Shown: positions 1 to 11,470 of the stretch, one piece after another
How positions within the stretch are numbered: the stretch's first letter is position 1
Layout: every line of letters begins with the position of its first letter
Assembly: GCA_002007465.1 (NCBI GenBank)
Contig: LNAC01000781.1
Location: 573,383-637,382, forward strand
Length of the DNA: 64,000 nt
Source: Ailurus styani
Taxonomy: Eukaryota; Chordata; Mammalia; Carnivora; Ailuridae
Direction of reading: 5' to 3'
The notes under the pieces: model-generated
Database searches by the model: none
What the model saw: only the letters and a program-made list of their open reading frames with translations
Told to the model about the DNA's origin: nothing
Position numbers and translations under genes: made by a program

Positions 1-694
1 TCCAGCTGCAGTTCCAAAAGAAAAAAAGAGACAAAAACAAAACCTTTTAGTACAAGGACACAGCTTGAGGAGGGTCTAAAGTCCCACTTAACATTGAACA
101 AATAGTAGAGCTTCTTTTTCTGGATATATCTCCCTGTATATAAAAACAGCAAAGCCTTATAAAAGTTTTTGTAGTATACTAGAAAAGGAACATTATCCTA
201 AACATTCCAAATATATACATATTTCTGAAAATTGTAGCCAGTAGGAAATAAAAAATTATTTTAGAAAATATTTATTCAGTCCATTGAAATGTATGCAAAA
301 GATATGACTCAATGAAAGAGATACTATAATTGATAAATTAATTTTCAGAAAGAATGAAAGTGGAATTGATAAAAATAAAGACAAATTGAAAGGGAATTTT
401 AAAAATTAAATAGTTAAAGTTCATGTGGAGACAAAAGAAACAGAATTCACGCTGCGAAGAACTGAATCACTGGTTTTCCAAATAGAATTCTTAAAAACGA
501 ATAAAATTATAAAAGAAAAGGTCCTATAGAAGAGAGATTAATTACCAAGCCTGAGAATTATGAGCATACCCTGGCAAAAATTCTAAAAAATTGACAGTAG
601 GCAATAACTCAAGATTAAACAAGAGAGAAAAATTCTGATTTTATTTGTGTCTTCACTATTTTTTTCTTAGTTAATCTAACTAAAGTCTACAAAT
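1..694. other. Unassigned AT-rich DNA
   Basis: AT-rich sequence with scattered A-runs. I recognise no repeat head, no TSD pair and no convincing reading frame. It may include highly decayed L1 sequence upstream of the clear L1 match that begins near 695, but I cannot align it. Confidence 0.5.
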
Positions 695-754
695 AATACC
701 ACAGAAATACAAAGGATCACAAGAAACTACTATGAACAATTATATGTCAGCAAA

Positions 755-1294
755 TTGGATAACCTAGAAGAAATGGATAAATTCCTAGAAACATACACTT
801 TACTAAGACTGAATCATGAAGAAATAGAAAACTTGAACAGATCAATAAATAGTAATGAGATTGAATCAGTAATAAAAATATCTCCCCCACAAAACAAAAC
901 AAAACAAAAACAAAAAACAAACAAACAAACAAACAAACAAAACCTCCCAAAAAAGAATAGTCTAAGACCAGATGTTTTCACTGGTGGACTCTACCAAATA
1001 TCAAAGGAAAAATTAATACCAATCCTTCTCAAAATTTTTCAAATAATTGAAAAAGAGGGAACATTTCCAAACTCATTTTATGAGCCAGACCAGGACACTA
1101 TAAGAAAAGAAAATTGTAGGCTAATATTCTTGATAATTATAAATGCAAAAATACTTGACAAAATATTAGCAAACTGCATTCAACAGTACATTAAAAGGAC
1201 TATACACCATGATGAAGTGGGATTTATCCTTGGGATGCAACAATGGGTCAATATCCACAAATCAGTAAATGTGACACACTACATAACAAAATGA
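755..1294 (+). pseudogene. L1 ORF2 reverse-transcriptase remnant
   Basis: This 179-codon open stretch is part of L1 ORF2, the endonuclease/reverse transcriptase of LINE-1. Recognisable family segments are [10 protein letters not shown] near its start, [13 protein letters not shown] shortly after, a degenerate [12 protein letters not shown] region where the family usually has a P-rich stretch, and a [18 protein letters not shown] segment near the end. A low-complexity (CAAA)n insertion at 889-943 adds lysine- and asparagine-rich codons. The stretch is only a small part of an ORF2 of roughly 1,280 residues. It has no upstream endonuclease and no intact YADD catalytic motif. Downstream sequence continues the homology in shifted frames. 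It should be non-functional. Confidence 0.85.
889..943 (+). repeat. (CAAAA)n/(CAAA)n microsatellite in L1
   Basis: An A-rich CAAAA/CAAA simple repeat lies inside the L1 ORF2 remnant. It probably expanded after insertion, because ORF2 consensus frames do not normally carry it. Confidence 0.85.
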
Positions 1295-3165
1295 AGAATA
1301 AAAATCTATGATCGTCTCAGTAGATGTAGGAAAAGTATCTGACAAAATTCAACATCCTTCCATGATTAGAAAAAAACCCTCCCAGTAAGTTATATACAGA
1401 CAAAACGTACTTTAACCTAATAAAGGCCTTATATGACAAACCTACACTAGTATACTCAATGTTGACAAGCTGAAAGCTTTTCCTTTAATATTAGGAACAA
1501 GACAAAGTTTTCTACCTCTGCCACTTCTATTCAACATAATAGATACTGTATGTCTAGCAAAAGAAATTAAGCAAAAATTAAACAAAAGAAAGAAAAGGCA
1601 ACAAACTTGAAAGAAAGAAGTAAAATCGTCTGCAGATACCATGATCTTATATATAGAAACCCTAAAGACTACACAAAAAACTGTTCTAATAAATTCATAA
1701 AATTGCAGTATACAAAATCAATATACAAAAATCAGTTGTGTATCTATGTACTAACAATGAGCTACCTGAAATAAAAATAGAAAAAAAAATCCAATTTACA
1801 ATGGCATCACAAAGAATGAAATACTCATAAATAATTTTAACCAAAGAAGCAAAAATCTGTACAATGAAAACTGTATGAAATTGATGAAAGAAATTGAAGA
1901 AAACAGAAATAAAAGGAATATGGTCTATTTTCGTGAATTAGATGAATTAATATAATTAAAATGTCCATAGTATCCAAAGTGATCTACAGATTCAATCCAA
2001 TCTCCATAAAAATTACAATGGCATTTTTCACAGAAATAGAAAAAAATCTGAAAATTTTTATAGAACCACAGAAGACTCCAAATAGCTAAAGCAATTTTGA
2101 GCAAGAAGAGCATAGCTGAAGACATCACAATTTTTATTTCAAACTATATTACAAAGCTTTAGTAATCAAAACAGTATCATGTTGGCATAAAAACATAAAC
2201 ATATAGATCAATGGGACAGAATAAAAAGACAAGAAATAAACTCATGTATGTATAATCAACTTCTTATAAAAGGCACCAAGAATACACAATGGGAAAAGGC
2301 CTGACTCTTCAATAAATGGTGTTGGGAAAACTGAATATCCACAGGCAAGGATGAAATTGGACCTTTGTCCTAAACCATAAACAAAAATCAACTCAAAATA
2401 GATTAAAGACTTAAACATAAGATCTGAAACCATAAGTATCCTAGAATAAAACATAGGTGGTAAGTCCCTTGATATCAGTCGTTTTCAATATGACACCAAA
2501 AACACAGGTAACAAAAGCAAAAATAAACAAGTAAGACTACATCAAACAAAAGTTTCTGCAAAGCCAAAAAAACCATCAACAAAATGAAAAGGCAATTTAC
2601 AGAAGGGGAGGAAATATTTGCAAACCATATATCCAATATGGGATTAGTACCAAAACATATAAGGAATTCTAATATATTAATAGAAAAAGGACAACCCAAT
2701 TAAAAAATGGCAAAGAACCTAAATAGATATTTACCCAAAGACATAAAAATGGCCAATATGTATGTAAAAAGATGTTCACCATCACTAATCATGAGGCAAA
2801 TACAAATTAAAAGTACGATCAGATTATCAGATGCCTTACACCTTGTAGAATGTCTATGATCAAAGGGACAAGAGATAATAGATGTTGTCAAAGTTTTGGT
2901 GAAAAAGGAATACTTGTGCACTGCTGATAGAAATGTAAACTTTACAGTCATTGGGAAAAACAGTATTAAAAACAGTATTAAAAATAGAACTACCATCTGA
3001 TCCAGCAATCCTACTTCTGGTACATACCCAGAGGAAATGAAATCACTATCTCAAGGAGGTCTCTGCACTGCCATGTTCATCACAGCATTATTCACAATAG
3101 TGATGATATGGAAACAACCAAAGTATTCATTGACAGATTAATGAAAAACAAAAATGTGATATATA

Positions 3166-3207
3166 TGTGGTGTGTGTGTGTGTGTGTGTGTGCGTATGTG
3201 TGTATGT
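3166..3207 (+). repeat. (TG)n microsatellite
   Basis: An alternating TG run with GC/TA interruptions lies within the 3' end of the L1. L1 elements often carry an AT/CA-rich stretch at this position of ORF2, which likely seeded it. Confidence 0.9.
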
Positions 3208-3575
3208 CATATTATTCAGTCATAGAAAAGAAGGAAGTTCTGTCATTTGTGACAACATGGATGAGCTTGGAGGGCATTATGCTTAGTGAAATAAGCTAGA
3301 GAGAGAAAGACAAATAGATTATGCTATCACTTATACGTGGACTCTAAAAAATGTTAAAGTCATAGAAACAGTGAGTAAAAAGGTTGGTTGCCAACGGGGT
3401 TAGATGAAATGGAAATGGGGAGATAATGGTCAAAGGGTACAAACTTTCAGTTAAAAGATGAATAAGTTCTGGGGATCTAATGTACAGAATGGGATGACAA
3501 TTAATAATTATGTATTTTATAAGTGAAATATGCTGAGAGTATTTCTTAAGAGTTCTCACCAAAAAAAAAAACATT

Positions 3576-4049
3576 AAGAAAAATTTTTCTGAACTGAAAT
3601 ATTATTCGAGTCCATGAATAAAAGGACTAACTTTATGGACCCAAGAAAAGCAAAGGAAAAAAATGACCCAAAATGAAGTATTAACACTTAAGCAGGAACA
3701 AAAAGGTTACCTATGAAAGAACAAAAGTTGAGCTGTCCTCAAATTTCTCTTCTGCATAACTCAATGCCAGAGGACAACACAGAATTTCAATGGAAAAATT
3801 TTGTGAACTGAATATTCCACATCAACCAATTTATTGTTCTATGAAAGCAACAGAAGACATTCCTATGTTATAAGAACTTGGAAAATATTTCAGCTAAGCA
3901 CTCTTCTTGGGGGGAAAAATGGATTGATGATATAACTCAAGTTATAAAAATAAAAATAAAAATACTGATGTTGAGCATTAAGCCTAGTTAAAGACATTAG
4001 ATTAATACAATTGAATACAAACCCATATAGCCTCAAAAAAAAAAAAAAC
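3576..4049. other. Unassigned AT-rich spacer
   Basis: Sequence between the L1 tail and the antisense L2. It contains an A-run at 4036-4048. No repeat family or gene is recognised. Confidence 0.5.
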
Positions 4050-4565
4050 TTAACTGAGGGCCTACTATGTGCAGAAACTCTTCTAAATACAGGAGAAATA
4101 AGAATAGACAAGACTGACTGTATCCTGCTTTGCTGGTGCTATCTAATGGATGAGAGAAATGCTAAATGAGTGTCAAATAGTGATCAGCACTCAGAAAATA
4201 GAAGAGGGTCAGGATAGAAGACAGTTGTCATTTTTGATAGGCAGGCTCAAGAAAGTCTTTCTAAGGAGCAGAAACCTGACTGAAATGAGAGAACAAGGCT
4301 TTAGAAGTCCTAGAGAAGAATTTTTGGAAAAGTTCCAAGTACTGGAGGCAGGAGACACAGCTTGCCATGTTCCAACAACAGCAGGGAGGCCACTGTGCGA
4401 GAAGTGCAATGAGAAAGAGTGTTGTGGAAGTCTGCAGCAGTGGAATATTCAGGGTTTACACAGCATTGAGCGATGTAGTCACTAAGGACTTTGGATTCTA
4501 GTCTATGATATTTGGAAAACCAACGCAGTAATATAAGCAGGGGAGTGACATGACCTAACTTAGTT
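4050..4565 (-). mobile_element. LINE-2 (L2) fragment, antisense
   Basis: It begins with CCTACTATGTGCAGAAACTC, the complement of the conserved L2 3' end, and continues into the antisense of the L2 ORF2 C-terminus. The pattern CAAGAAAGTCTTTCTAAGGAG matches the antisense of the L2 '...LRKTFLSLP' coding region. Near 4530 the phrase AGCAGGGGAGTGACATGA is another typical antisense L2 block. It is an ancient mammalian repeat. Confidence 0.78.
4209..4409 (-). pseudogene. L2 ORF2 C-terminal remnant
   Basis: A 66-codon antisense reading frame resembles the C-terminal region of L2 reverse transcriptase. It has HFSHSGLPAVVGTWQ where L2 has a serine/histidine-rich segment followed by LLAVPRT, then a W-N core and LLRKTFLSLP where L2 has a leucine-rich end. 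The catalytic reverse-transcriptase motifs lie upstream in L2 and are absent here. It is a short fragment of a dead element, not a host gene. Confidence 0.65.
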
Positions 4566-4860
4566 TTGAAAAAAGAGAGTAGAATGGTGGTTGCTGCAGG
4601 GTGGGGGAAATGGGGAAATGTTGGTCAAAGGATACAGATTTCCAGTTATAAGATGAATAAGTTCTGGGGATCTAATGTACAGTATGTTGACTAGAGTTAA
4701 CAATACTTACTATACTATATACTTGAAAGTGGCTAAAAGAGTAGACCCATTAGAAGGGCGTTGCAGAAATTGTCTCAATGTTCTTATATTAATATAGCAA
4801 AGATTGATGCATATTGCAGGGAGGGTGAAACACAGGTATTTAAAATTCCTTATCGCACTT
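4566..4860 (+). mobile_element. L1M 3' UTR fragment
   Basis: The block GATGAATAAGTTCTGGGGATC followed by TAATGTACAGTATG repeats the 3' UTR seen at about 3460-3500, in the same orientation. It continues further toward the 3' end (ACTTGAAAGTGGCTAAAAG, ATTGTCTCAATGTTCTT) than the upstream copy does. It is a separate, independently truncated L1 3' end. Confidence 0.75.
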
Positions 4861-4942
4861 GAGGAAAGCTAAATTCACTGCATTCTGAATACTAGAGAAG
4901 TATGTGTTCAAGAAGGCATTTGATAACCTTAAAGATAAATAC

Positions 4943-5133
4943 TGAGCGCCTGGGTGGCTCAGTGGGTTAAAGCCTCTGCTTTCGGCTCAGGTCATGATCT
5001 CAGGGTCCTGGGATCGAGGCCCACATTGGGCTCTCTGCTCAGCAGGGAGCCTGCCTTCTCCTCTCTCTCTGCCTGCCTCTCTGCCTACTTGTAATCTCTC
5101 TCTGTCAAATAAATAAATAAAATCTTTTAAAAA
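4943..5133 (+). mobile_element. CAN-SINE, young mustelid-type
   Basis: Complete tRNA-derived head (GCGCCTGGGTGGCTCAGTGG), the AAAGCCTCTGCTTTCGG motif, a CT-rich middle and an AAATAAATAAATAAAATCTT tail. It is flanked by the 12-bp duplication AAAGATAAATAC at 4931-4942 and 5134-5145. It has the 'CCTACTTGTAATCTC...CTGTCAAAT' 3' variant. Confidence 0.96.
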
Positions 5134-5232
5134 AAAGATAAATACCAGTTAAATTTTAAAAAGACTGCTTTTTGGGTGTTGAGTTTGAGGAGTTCTTTAT
5201 AGATCTTGGATAACAGCCCATTGTCTGTAGTG

Positions 5233-5649
5233 TCATTTGTGAATATCTTCTCCCATTCTGTGGGTTGCCTCTTTGTTTTGTTGACTGTTTCCTTTGCTGT
5301 GCAGAAGTTTTTTATCTTGATGAAGTCCCAAAAGTTTTCGCTTTTGTTTCTTTTGCCTTTGGAGACATGTCTTGAAATCCTCTAGGATTTTGATAGATTC
5401 CTGCCTCACGTCGAGGTCTTTCCTCCATTTCGAGCTTATCTTTGTGTATGGTGTAAGAGAATGGTTGAGTTTCATTCTTCTATACATAGCTGTCCAATTT
5501 TCCCAGCACCATTTATTGAAGAGACTTTTTTCCACTGTATATTTTTTCCTGCTTTGTCGAAGATTATTTGACCATAGAGTTGAGGGTCCATATCTGGACT
5601 CTCTACTCTGTTCCATTGGTTTATGTGTCTGTTTTTGCATCAGTACCAT
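5233..5649 (-). pseudogene. L1 ORF2 segment (inverted part)
   Basis: A 138-codon antisense frame covers the region downstream of the L1 reverse-transcriptase core. It includes [14 protein letters not shown], a [20 protein letters not shown] segment and ends RMGEDIHK. These match the thumb-to-C-terminal part of ORF2. It keeps a long open frame, consistent with a younger age than the L1 at 695-3575. The inversion separates it from the rest of ORF2, so no full enzyme can be encoded. Confidence 0.85.
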
Positions 5650-5763
5650 GCTGTCTTGGTGATCACTGCTTTATAGTAAAGCTTGAAATCAGGCAATGTG
5701 ATGCTCCCAGCTTTGTTACACTGTAGGCGAGAATGCAAGTTGGTGCAGCCACTTTGAAAAATA

Positions 5764-6123
5764 GTGTGGAGATTCCTCAAAAAATTAAAAATAGAGCTAC
5801 CCTATGTCCTAACAATTGCACTACTGGGTATTTACCCCAATGATACAGATGTAGTGAAAAGAAGGGCCATATGTACCACAATGTTCATAGCAATAATGGC
5901 CACAATCGCCAAACTGTGGAAAGAGCTAAGATGCCCTTCAACAGATGAATGGATAAAAAAGATATGGTCTCTATATACAATGGAATATTACACAGCCATA
6001 AGAAAGGATGAATACCCAACTTTTGTATCAACATGGACAGGACTGGAGGAGATTATTCTGAGTGAATTAAGTCAAGCAGAGAAAGTCAATTATCATATGG
6101 TTTCACTTACTTGTGGAACATAA
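5764..6123 (+). pseudogene. L1 ORF2 C-terminus (forward part)
   Basis: A 119-codon frame gives the C-terminal end of L1 ORF2. Visible segments are [31 protein letters not shown], the STDEWIKKIW region and MEYYTAIRKDEYPT, followed by the conserved EEIILSELSQAEK end. It stops near 6121, where L1 ORF2 normally ends, and the 3' UTR follows. It lacks the endonuclease and catalytic reverse-transcriptase domains. It belongs to the twin-primed insertion and is non-functional. Confidence 0.87.
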
Positions 6124-6392
6124 GGAATAAAATGGAGGACTCTAGGAGAAGGAAATGAAAAGTGAATTGGGGTAAATCGGAAGGGGAGATGAAGCATGAG
6201 AGACTCTGGACTCTGAGAAACAAACTAAGGGTTTTGGAGGGGAAGTGGCTGGAGATGGGTGAGCCTGGTGGTGGGTATTTAGGAGGGCATGTATTGCATG
6301 GAGCACTGGGTGTGGTGCATAAACAATGAATCTTGGAACACTGAAAAAATATAATAAATAAAATTAAATAAAATAAATAAAACAGACTGCTT

Positions 6393-7371
6393 AACTTCCA
6401 AATAACTGTTAAGGACAAAAGTAAAAAAAACATGAGTCCTATCCTCAAGTGCCTACAGGGACTAAGTTAACTGCAAAATGGGTTCAATCAAGAGCCACTA
6501 TAGGCTAGTTGGGGGAAGAGTACGGCTTATGTTGAAATGGGCAGTACCCTTGTCCCTCCAAAGCAGCAAAAATTTCTCAGTTTCACACAGTGTGTTGCCA
6601 GATCTCACTGTTTATGAAGAGAAGATGAAAGCCTGAATTTTTAATGTAAAATTCCCAAATTGGTAAAGTATAATATAGACCCTCATCAACCTTCTCTAAA
6701 TTATTTTAAAAAGGAGAAGATTTGACTTTTGTTGACTGCCAAGTGGCAAAATTGGTTCCAGATAGTGAAAAAAATAGAAAACACTAAGAACATTAAAGGA
6801 GGAAAAACTCAGAATACATCAAATAAAGTTACAGAACTAAGCCCTAATTATTCTACTTGACATGCTCTTCTGATTTTAACATATACAAGGTATTAAACTC
6901 TCTAATTTTAAAAAAAGAACTCATATATTGAGTTTAAGAAAATAATTTGTCTTAGACCACACTTATTTTTTTAAATGAGGTAATTAAACAAACTTAATTT
7001 ACCACCATGAGATTCACCGAAAATCAATGCCTAAAAGGTTAAAAATAAAAATATGATAAAGTCAAATTCAGTGCTGATATGGCCTGGAATCCAACGACAA
7101 GGTGTACCTTTTTTGTCAAGGTCAATGAACATCAATAATAATTGTTCATAAATCAACTAGCAGCAACAAAGAATATAACCACAGATAATCAGCCAAATAA
7201 AAAGTAAATGTCCTGGTGAACTAAGATGTGTTTTTCTGGTGGTCTTGAGAATGTCTTTGTACACAGAAAGAAAATTTGCAGTTAACTGAATTATTAATAT
7301 GAAATGTATTGAAGTTATAAATTTAAAAAGCTTTTTCCTTTGCATAGTTAAGGTTGTAATAAATTCAATAA
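6393..7371. other. Unassigned DNA
   Basis: AT-rich, without a recognisable repeat or gene. A short frame at 7157-7375 on the minus strand has no family features and looks random. Confidence 0.5.
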
Positions 7372-7868
7372 CCACCCCTCCCTACCAAAAGATAACCACA
7401 TCCTAATCTCCAAAAACTATGAATTTTTTATATTACATGGCAAAAGGGAGTTTGCAGATGTGACTGAATTGAGAATCTTAAAATAAAAAGATAATCCTGT
7501 GTTATCTGGAGAGCCCAATGTAATTACAGGGTACTTATAAGAGGGAAGCAGGAGTCACAGAAGGATATATGAGGACAGAAACAGGGATTGTAGTCAAAGA
7601 GGGAGATTTGAAGATGCTAAGATGCTGGCTTGAAGATAAAGACAGGGGCCATAGACCAAGGAACACAGGTGCCCTCTAGAAGCTGGAAACTCAGGGAAAC
7701 AGATTCTCCCAAGAGCCTCCAGAAAGAACATCACCTTGCTGACACCATTCTTTTAGTCTCAAATATACCTTGGACTTCTGACTTTGAGAGCAGAAAGATA
7801 ATAAATTAGTATTCTTTTAAGTCATGAGTTTTCAGTAATTTGTTACATTAGCAACAGAAAACTAATGC
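7372..7868 (+). repeat. MLT1-type (ERVL-MaLR) LTR
   Basis: Matches the general MaLR LTR layout: CATCCTAATCTCC near the start, TTGCAGATGTGACTGAATTGA, AGCCCAATGTAATTACAG, CTAGAAGCTGGAAAC, AGAGCCTCCAGAAAGAACATC, an AATAAA signal at about 7799 followed by TTTTAAGTCATGAG, and TTACATTAGCAACAGAAAAC with CTAATGCA at the end. It looks like a solitary, diverged LTR lacking the terminal TG. The MLT1 subfamily is not resolved. Confidence 0.75.
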
Positions 7869-9829
7869 AAAGGCTAACTTAAAAATCTTTTTAATCTGAC
7901 AAATTTTAAGTATCACTTTCAAAAAAACATTTGATTAATCCAATGGAAACTTCTAAATCAGCTATTTACAAAACTAATTAATGAAACTATCATAAACATC
8001 GGCAACTACATTCATAATCTAAAATATTCTATTTTTTAACTAAATTAAACAAATACAATCTTGCCATTGTATTTGCCAGTAAAGATCAAACTATAAAAAA
8101 TTAAATTTATAAGTATCATTGATATTAAGATTCCTCAAATATTACAATACTGTTTAAAACTTCATCAAATTCTTTTATAATGCTATATCCATAATCACAC
8201 ATCTAAAATCAAATACTTAATTACATATATTTAAATTAGACCCATTTGGCCAATCAGATTATTCTGCCAAGTTCTCTAAAGTATTCCAAACACATGAAAA
8301 TAACAATCCTAAGGATTTTAATGATTTCATCCCTTACACACTTGTTTCTAATTTTCATGGGTTATAGGTATTTACATCAAAAAGCCAAACACAAATACTA
8401 TTTTCCATGATAACTGGGGTGGTAGTCTTAGCTGGGTAAAATGAAATTTTGACCAGGCAAATTTGGCTAGGAAATAGGATTTAATTCTTATTAGTTATTT
8501 CCCGTGGCCCATTTTATAGCTAGCATTACAAGGACTTCATACTTTAGTGATAGAAAGACTCATTTCCACAGCTACCATATCCTAGATTTAAGTTATAAAT
8601 TAATCATTTCTATCTAATTTTAATCTTCAACCCTCAAGCACCATCTCAGGGTGTTTCATTGCTTGACTGGATTTGCTACTGACTGCTTGGTTCTTTTCAA
8701 ATTCCTTCTATCTTTTGGGTCCAAAATTTTAGGATATATTTAAATGACATTCAGTTGGATTCAGGCCCATTTCAGGTCTACTTCTGGCCCTAAAGTCATA
8801 GATTTTAAGGTCCTGGAAGTAATATTAGAAAGGTCTCCTCTGATGCATTTTGGAGATTTTTAGTTCTGTCACCTTTTTTCAAAGGCATAAACTCAGCACC
8901 CATTTATCTGCCATGATGTGTCAAAGATCTTCCTAAGAAGAGTACCTGAATGCAGAGTTGGAAAGAATAACAATATAATCACTGAAAAGCAGATCATAGG
9001 CATAACCAATGGCAACTACTCAGGGTTGGATATTTGCTTGGCAGCATTTGTCTTGGCAGCAGGTAGGCATGCCAAGTTAACTCAAAACTGTCATGAAATC
9101 CAAATTCAAGGTTTTACTGCTGAACCAGAAAATTAAGATAAGAATTCTAAAACCACTAAATAAGGGGCAGATTACCTGCCTAAGGAAAGAAAATAGATCA
9201 TAAAATGAGTGAAAACACAATTCTACATATAGTGGACATAATCAACATTGAGACTGAGCTACAGCCAATAAGAAGTAATGGGTTTAGCCATCCATCTACT
9301 TGAACTCTGAAATATCATTATTAAGGTTGCCCTACATAAAGGCAACTGAAGGTAACTCTTTTCCCTGAAATACCAAATCTTTTGGACTCTGCATTGTTTT
9401 TGTTTTTGTTTTTTTCTTCTGGCTAACAATTAAAGCTGATGCTTTCAACTTAGAGACACTCACCTGAAAATGTTTTTAGAAATTAAATGTAAATATTCTG
9501 GGCACATATTGAAAAACGCAATTAAGATACTGCTAAAAAAGCAAATTTATCCTACATTTTAAAACTTTTAAGACCAGTATATTTCCAGATAGATTTAATT
9601 TATTAGCAGTTTTTTTGGTGAAATAACCCATTTATACTATTTAATGCCTTTATTTGAATCTGCTAAATGAGATATTAAGGGTGTTATAGTTAATTTCATC
9701 CTTATCATAGATACCTCTGTATTTATCCATACTAACTATATGATGCCTATTTAAGCAAATTCAAGCAAGAAAATCAGGACTAAATATATTAACATTTGAT
9801 TTAATAGAAATCAAACCTAAAGCCTAAAT
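7869..9829. other. Unassigned AT-rich DNA, about 2 kb
   Basis: No repeat, exon or RNA gene recognised. A 72-codon frame at 8918-9136 has no detectable family features. A short (GTTTT)-rich T-run lies near 9397-9415. Confidence 0.5.
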
Positions 9830-9841
9830 AGAAAAAAGTTT

Positions 9842-9886
9842 TAACAATGAATCTTGGATCACTGAAAAAATAAAGTTAAAAAAAAA
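9842..9886 (+). mobile_element. 45-bp L1 3'-end stub with TSD
   Basis: TAACAATGAATCTTGGATCA followed by an A-rich tail is the extreme 3' end of the carnivore L1 also present at about 6323-6345. It is flanked by a perfect 12-bp duplication AGAAAAAAGTTT (9830-9841 and 9887-9898). This is a very severely 5'-truncated insertion. Confidence 0.82.
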
Positions 9887-9898
9887 AGAAAAAAGTTT

Positions 9899-10649
9899 CA
9901 ATATTAATAAAAGTTAGATATATATCAGAGCTAGAAAAATCTTGAATCTTCATACCATAAACACCTATAAAATATACAAGAAAATTTACTTTTGCAATTG
10001 ACACTTTTCTAATTCCACCATTAGCCTTAGGCAAATAATAATAATAAAAAAATGATAAAAGAGTTTTAAGTTTTATTAGTAAGATTAAAAAATGGATAGT
10101 CCTCAAACTTCCTATCCTAATCTTTTCCCCCAAATTAAAAAAAAATAAAACCTTCTTTTCAATTATTCACAGAACACGTAAAAACTTATCATGCAACATG
10201 CCATCAAAAAACTTTTAAAAATTATAAAAGTAACGTTATGTAGTTCTCTTCTTATACCATATAAGAGAAAATTAAGTAGCTAACAGTAAAATTAAGAAGG
10301 CTCTAGAGATTAAGAATCGCTCCCAAAAACAAAATGAAAACGATACATAACTGATTACTCCAGTATCTATGAAAAGGAAAATACTACCATATCAAAGTCT
10401 GCGTTGCAAGCAAAGCTATACTCAAATGTAAAGAAATAGAATGAATATAAACTAGGTTTTCAACTCAGTCAGAAAAACAATTAAAAAATAAACTCCAAGG
10501 AAAGCACGAATCTGCAAAAATGAGGATAAAAAAGATTACATAAATTTGTAAATAAAAAGCAAATCACAAATATGAGCAGTTTTTAAAATGGTAGAGACAA
10601 ACATTCTAAAAAGCCCTGTTATTTACTTAAAAGTAACAAGAAAGAGAAA
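9899..10649. other. Unassigned; possible decayed L1M ORF2
   Basis: A-rich DNA with short frames. Between about 10380 and 10580 the adenine-rich text loosely resembles the linker region of old L1 ORF2 (lysine/asparagine-rich). The match is too weak to place. Confidence 0.3.
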
Positions 10650-11045
10650 GGAATGATTGTAAATAGGGTCTGTGACTGGTGGGACATGCATCATCCATAT
10701 CCCCCTTCAAGGAAGGATCTGCCCAGCTACTGGAAGCGCTGTCAGTGGACAGCCTTCAGCTATTGGTTCCTTCAGACTCCTTCCCCGTGGTGTGCCCTTC
10801 CTCCAAATCCAATGACTGATCAAAGCAAAAAGTACAAATCTTACTATCCAATGTGGGCTAACCTGAAGGACTATTCACCTCAGGAGCACCTCAGGTCAGC
10901 AGTCTCTCAAGCCAGTATCATAGCTGGCTGTCTCCTGCCCAAACCTGCTTTCTCCCCTTTCCTTCCATAGCTATCAATCCCACAGGTTTCCTAATAAACA
11001 TTCTGAACCCTAAATTCTATCTCTCAGAAAATCCAACCTGTTCCA
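10650..11045 (+). repeat. Possible ERVL-type LTR
   Basis: GC-richer than its surroundings. It has a polyadenylation signal AATAAA at 10993-10998, followed by a TCTATCTCTCAGAAAATCC then CAACCTGTTCCAG end that resembles ERVL LTR 3' ends. The 105-codon frame at 10653-10970 reads through it with no known domain and is probably incidental. Family not resolved. Confidence 0.4.
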
Positions 11046-11470
11046 GAATTCATAAAGTATTTTCATTAGCTTTTTAAACAAAGAAGCATAACAATTACAA
11101 ATTTATGCTAATACATATGAAAATGCTGATTTTTAGGAAATATGTAAATAGCCAAATTGATTCACATGGGAACAGAGGACTAATAAAGTTATCAAATCAC
11201 TACCCATATAACTCCCAAAACCTCCAGGACCAGTATTTCAGTTTATCTTATTAGCATTTGGAGAAGTGAAATTGGAAAACACAGTTCAATTTATGAAGCT
11301 AGTAAAATACATGTAAATAACTACAAAAATATGGTAGAGAAAAAGAGACTGGTGTTTCAAACATGAATGCCTAATCAAGACTAGGAAGTTACATAAATAT
11401 CTGAGTCAGATCAGTCATATTATAATGGACCTTGTGAACAACTAGAATATGTAAGCCCTACATATTGATA
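11046..11470. other. Unassigned DNA
   Basis: AT-rich, no recognisable features. Confidence 0.5.

Larger units (their letters stand above)
695..3575 (+). mobile_element. Old 5'-truncated LINE-1 (L1MA/L1MB-like)
   Basis: The element begins within ORF2, where the translation resembles the L1 reverse transcriptase region ([13 protein letters not shown] near 755). It runs through the rest of ORF2 with many frameshifts and stops, then into a 3' UTR (GATGAATAAGTTCTGGGGATC at about 3460) and an A-run near 3560. The ORF2 C-terminal region is visible near 3240-3300. It has no 5' UTR, ORF1 or endonuclease domain, so it is 5' truncated. The divergence from a consensus reading frame indicates an old copy. 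No clear TSD was found. Subfamily is a guess from the 3' UTR. Confidence 0.88.
5171..6383 (+). mobile_element. Carnivore L1 with 5' inversion (twin priming)
   Basis: Two oppositely oriented parts of one L1. Positions 5171-5716 are ORF2 in antisense. Positions 5717-6383 are the ORF2 end, 3' UTR and an A-rich tail in sense. Both lie between copies of AGACTGCTT (5162-5170 and 6384-6392), so they entered as a single insertion. Known L1 biology produces this by twin priming. From the usual L1 layout, roughly 200-250 nt of ORF2 are missing at the switch point. The 3' UTR ends GCATAAACAATGAATCTTGG, a carnivore-type end also seen in the stub at 9842. Confidence 0.9.

Noticed and set aside
747..950. 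Minus-strand hydrophobic frame rich in F, L and V
   Set aside because: Antisense reading of the (CAAAA)n microsatellite in L1.
4943..5015. tRNA-like sequence in SINE heads
   Set aside because: Derived from a tRNA with A/B-box remnants, but part of SINEs with TSDs and without an intact cloverleaf; not tRNA genes.
10653..10970. 105-codon plus frame
   Set aside because: Lies in an LTR-like block; no signal, domain or splice context; more likely incidental.
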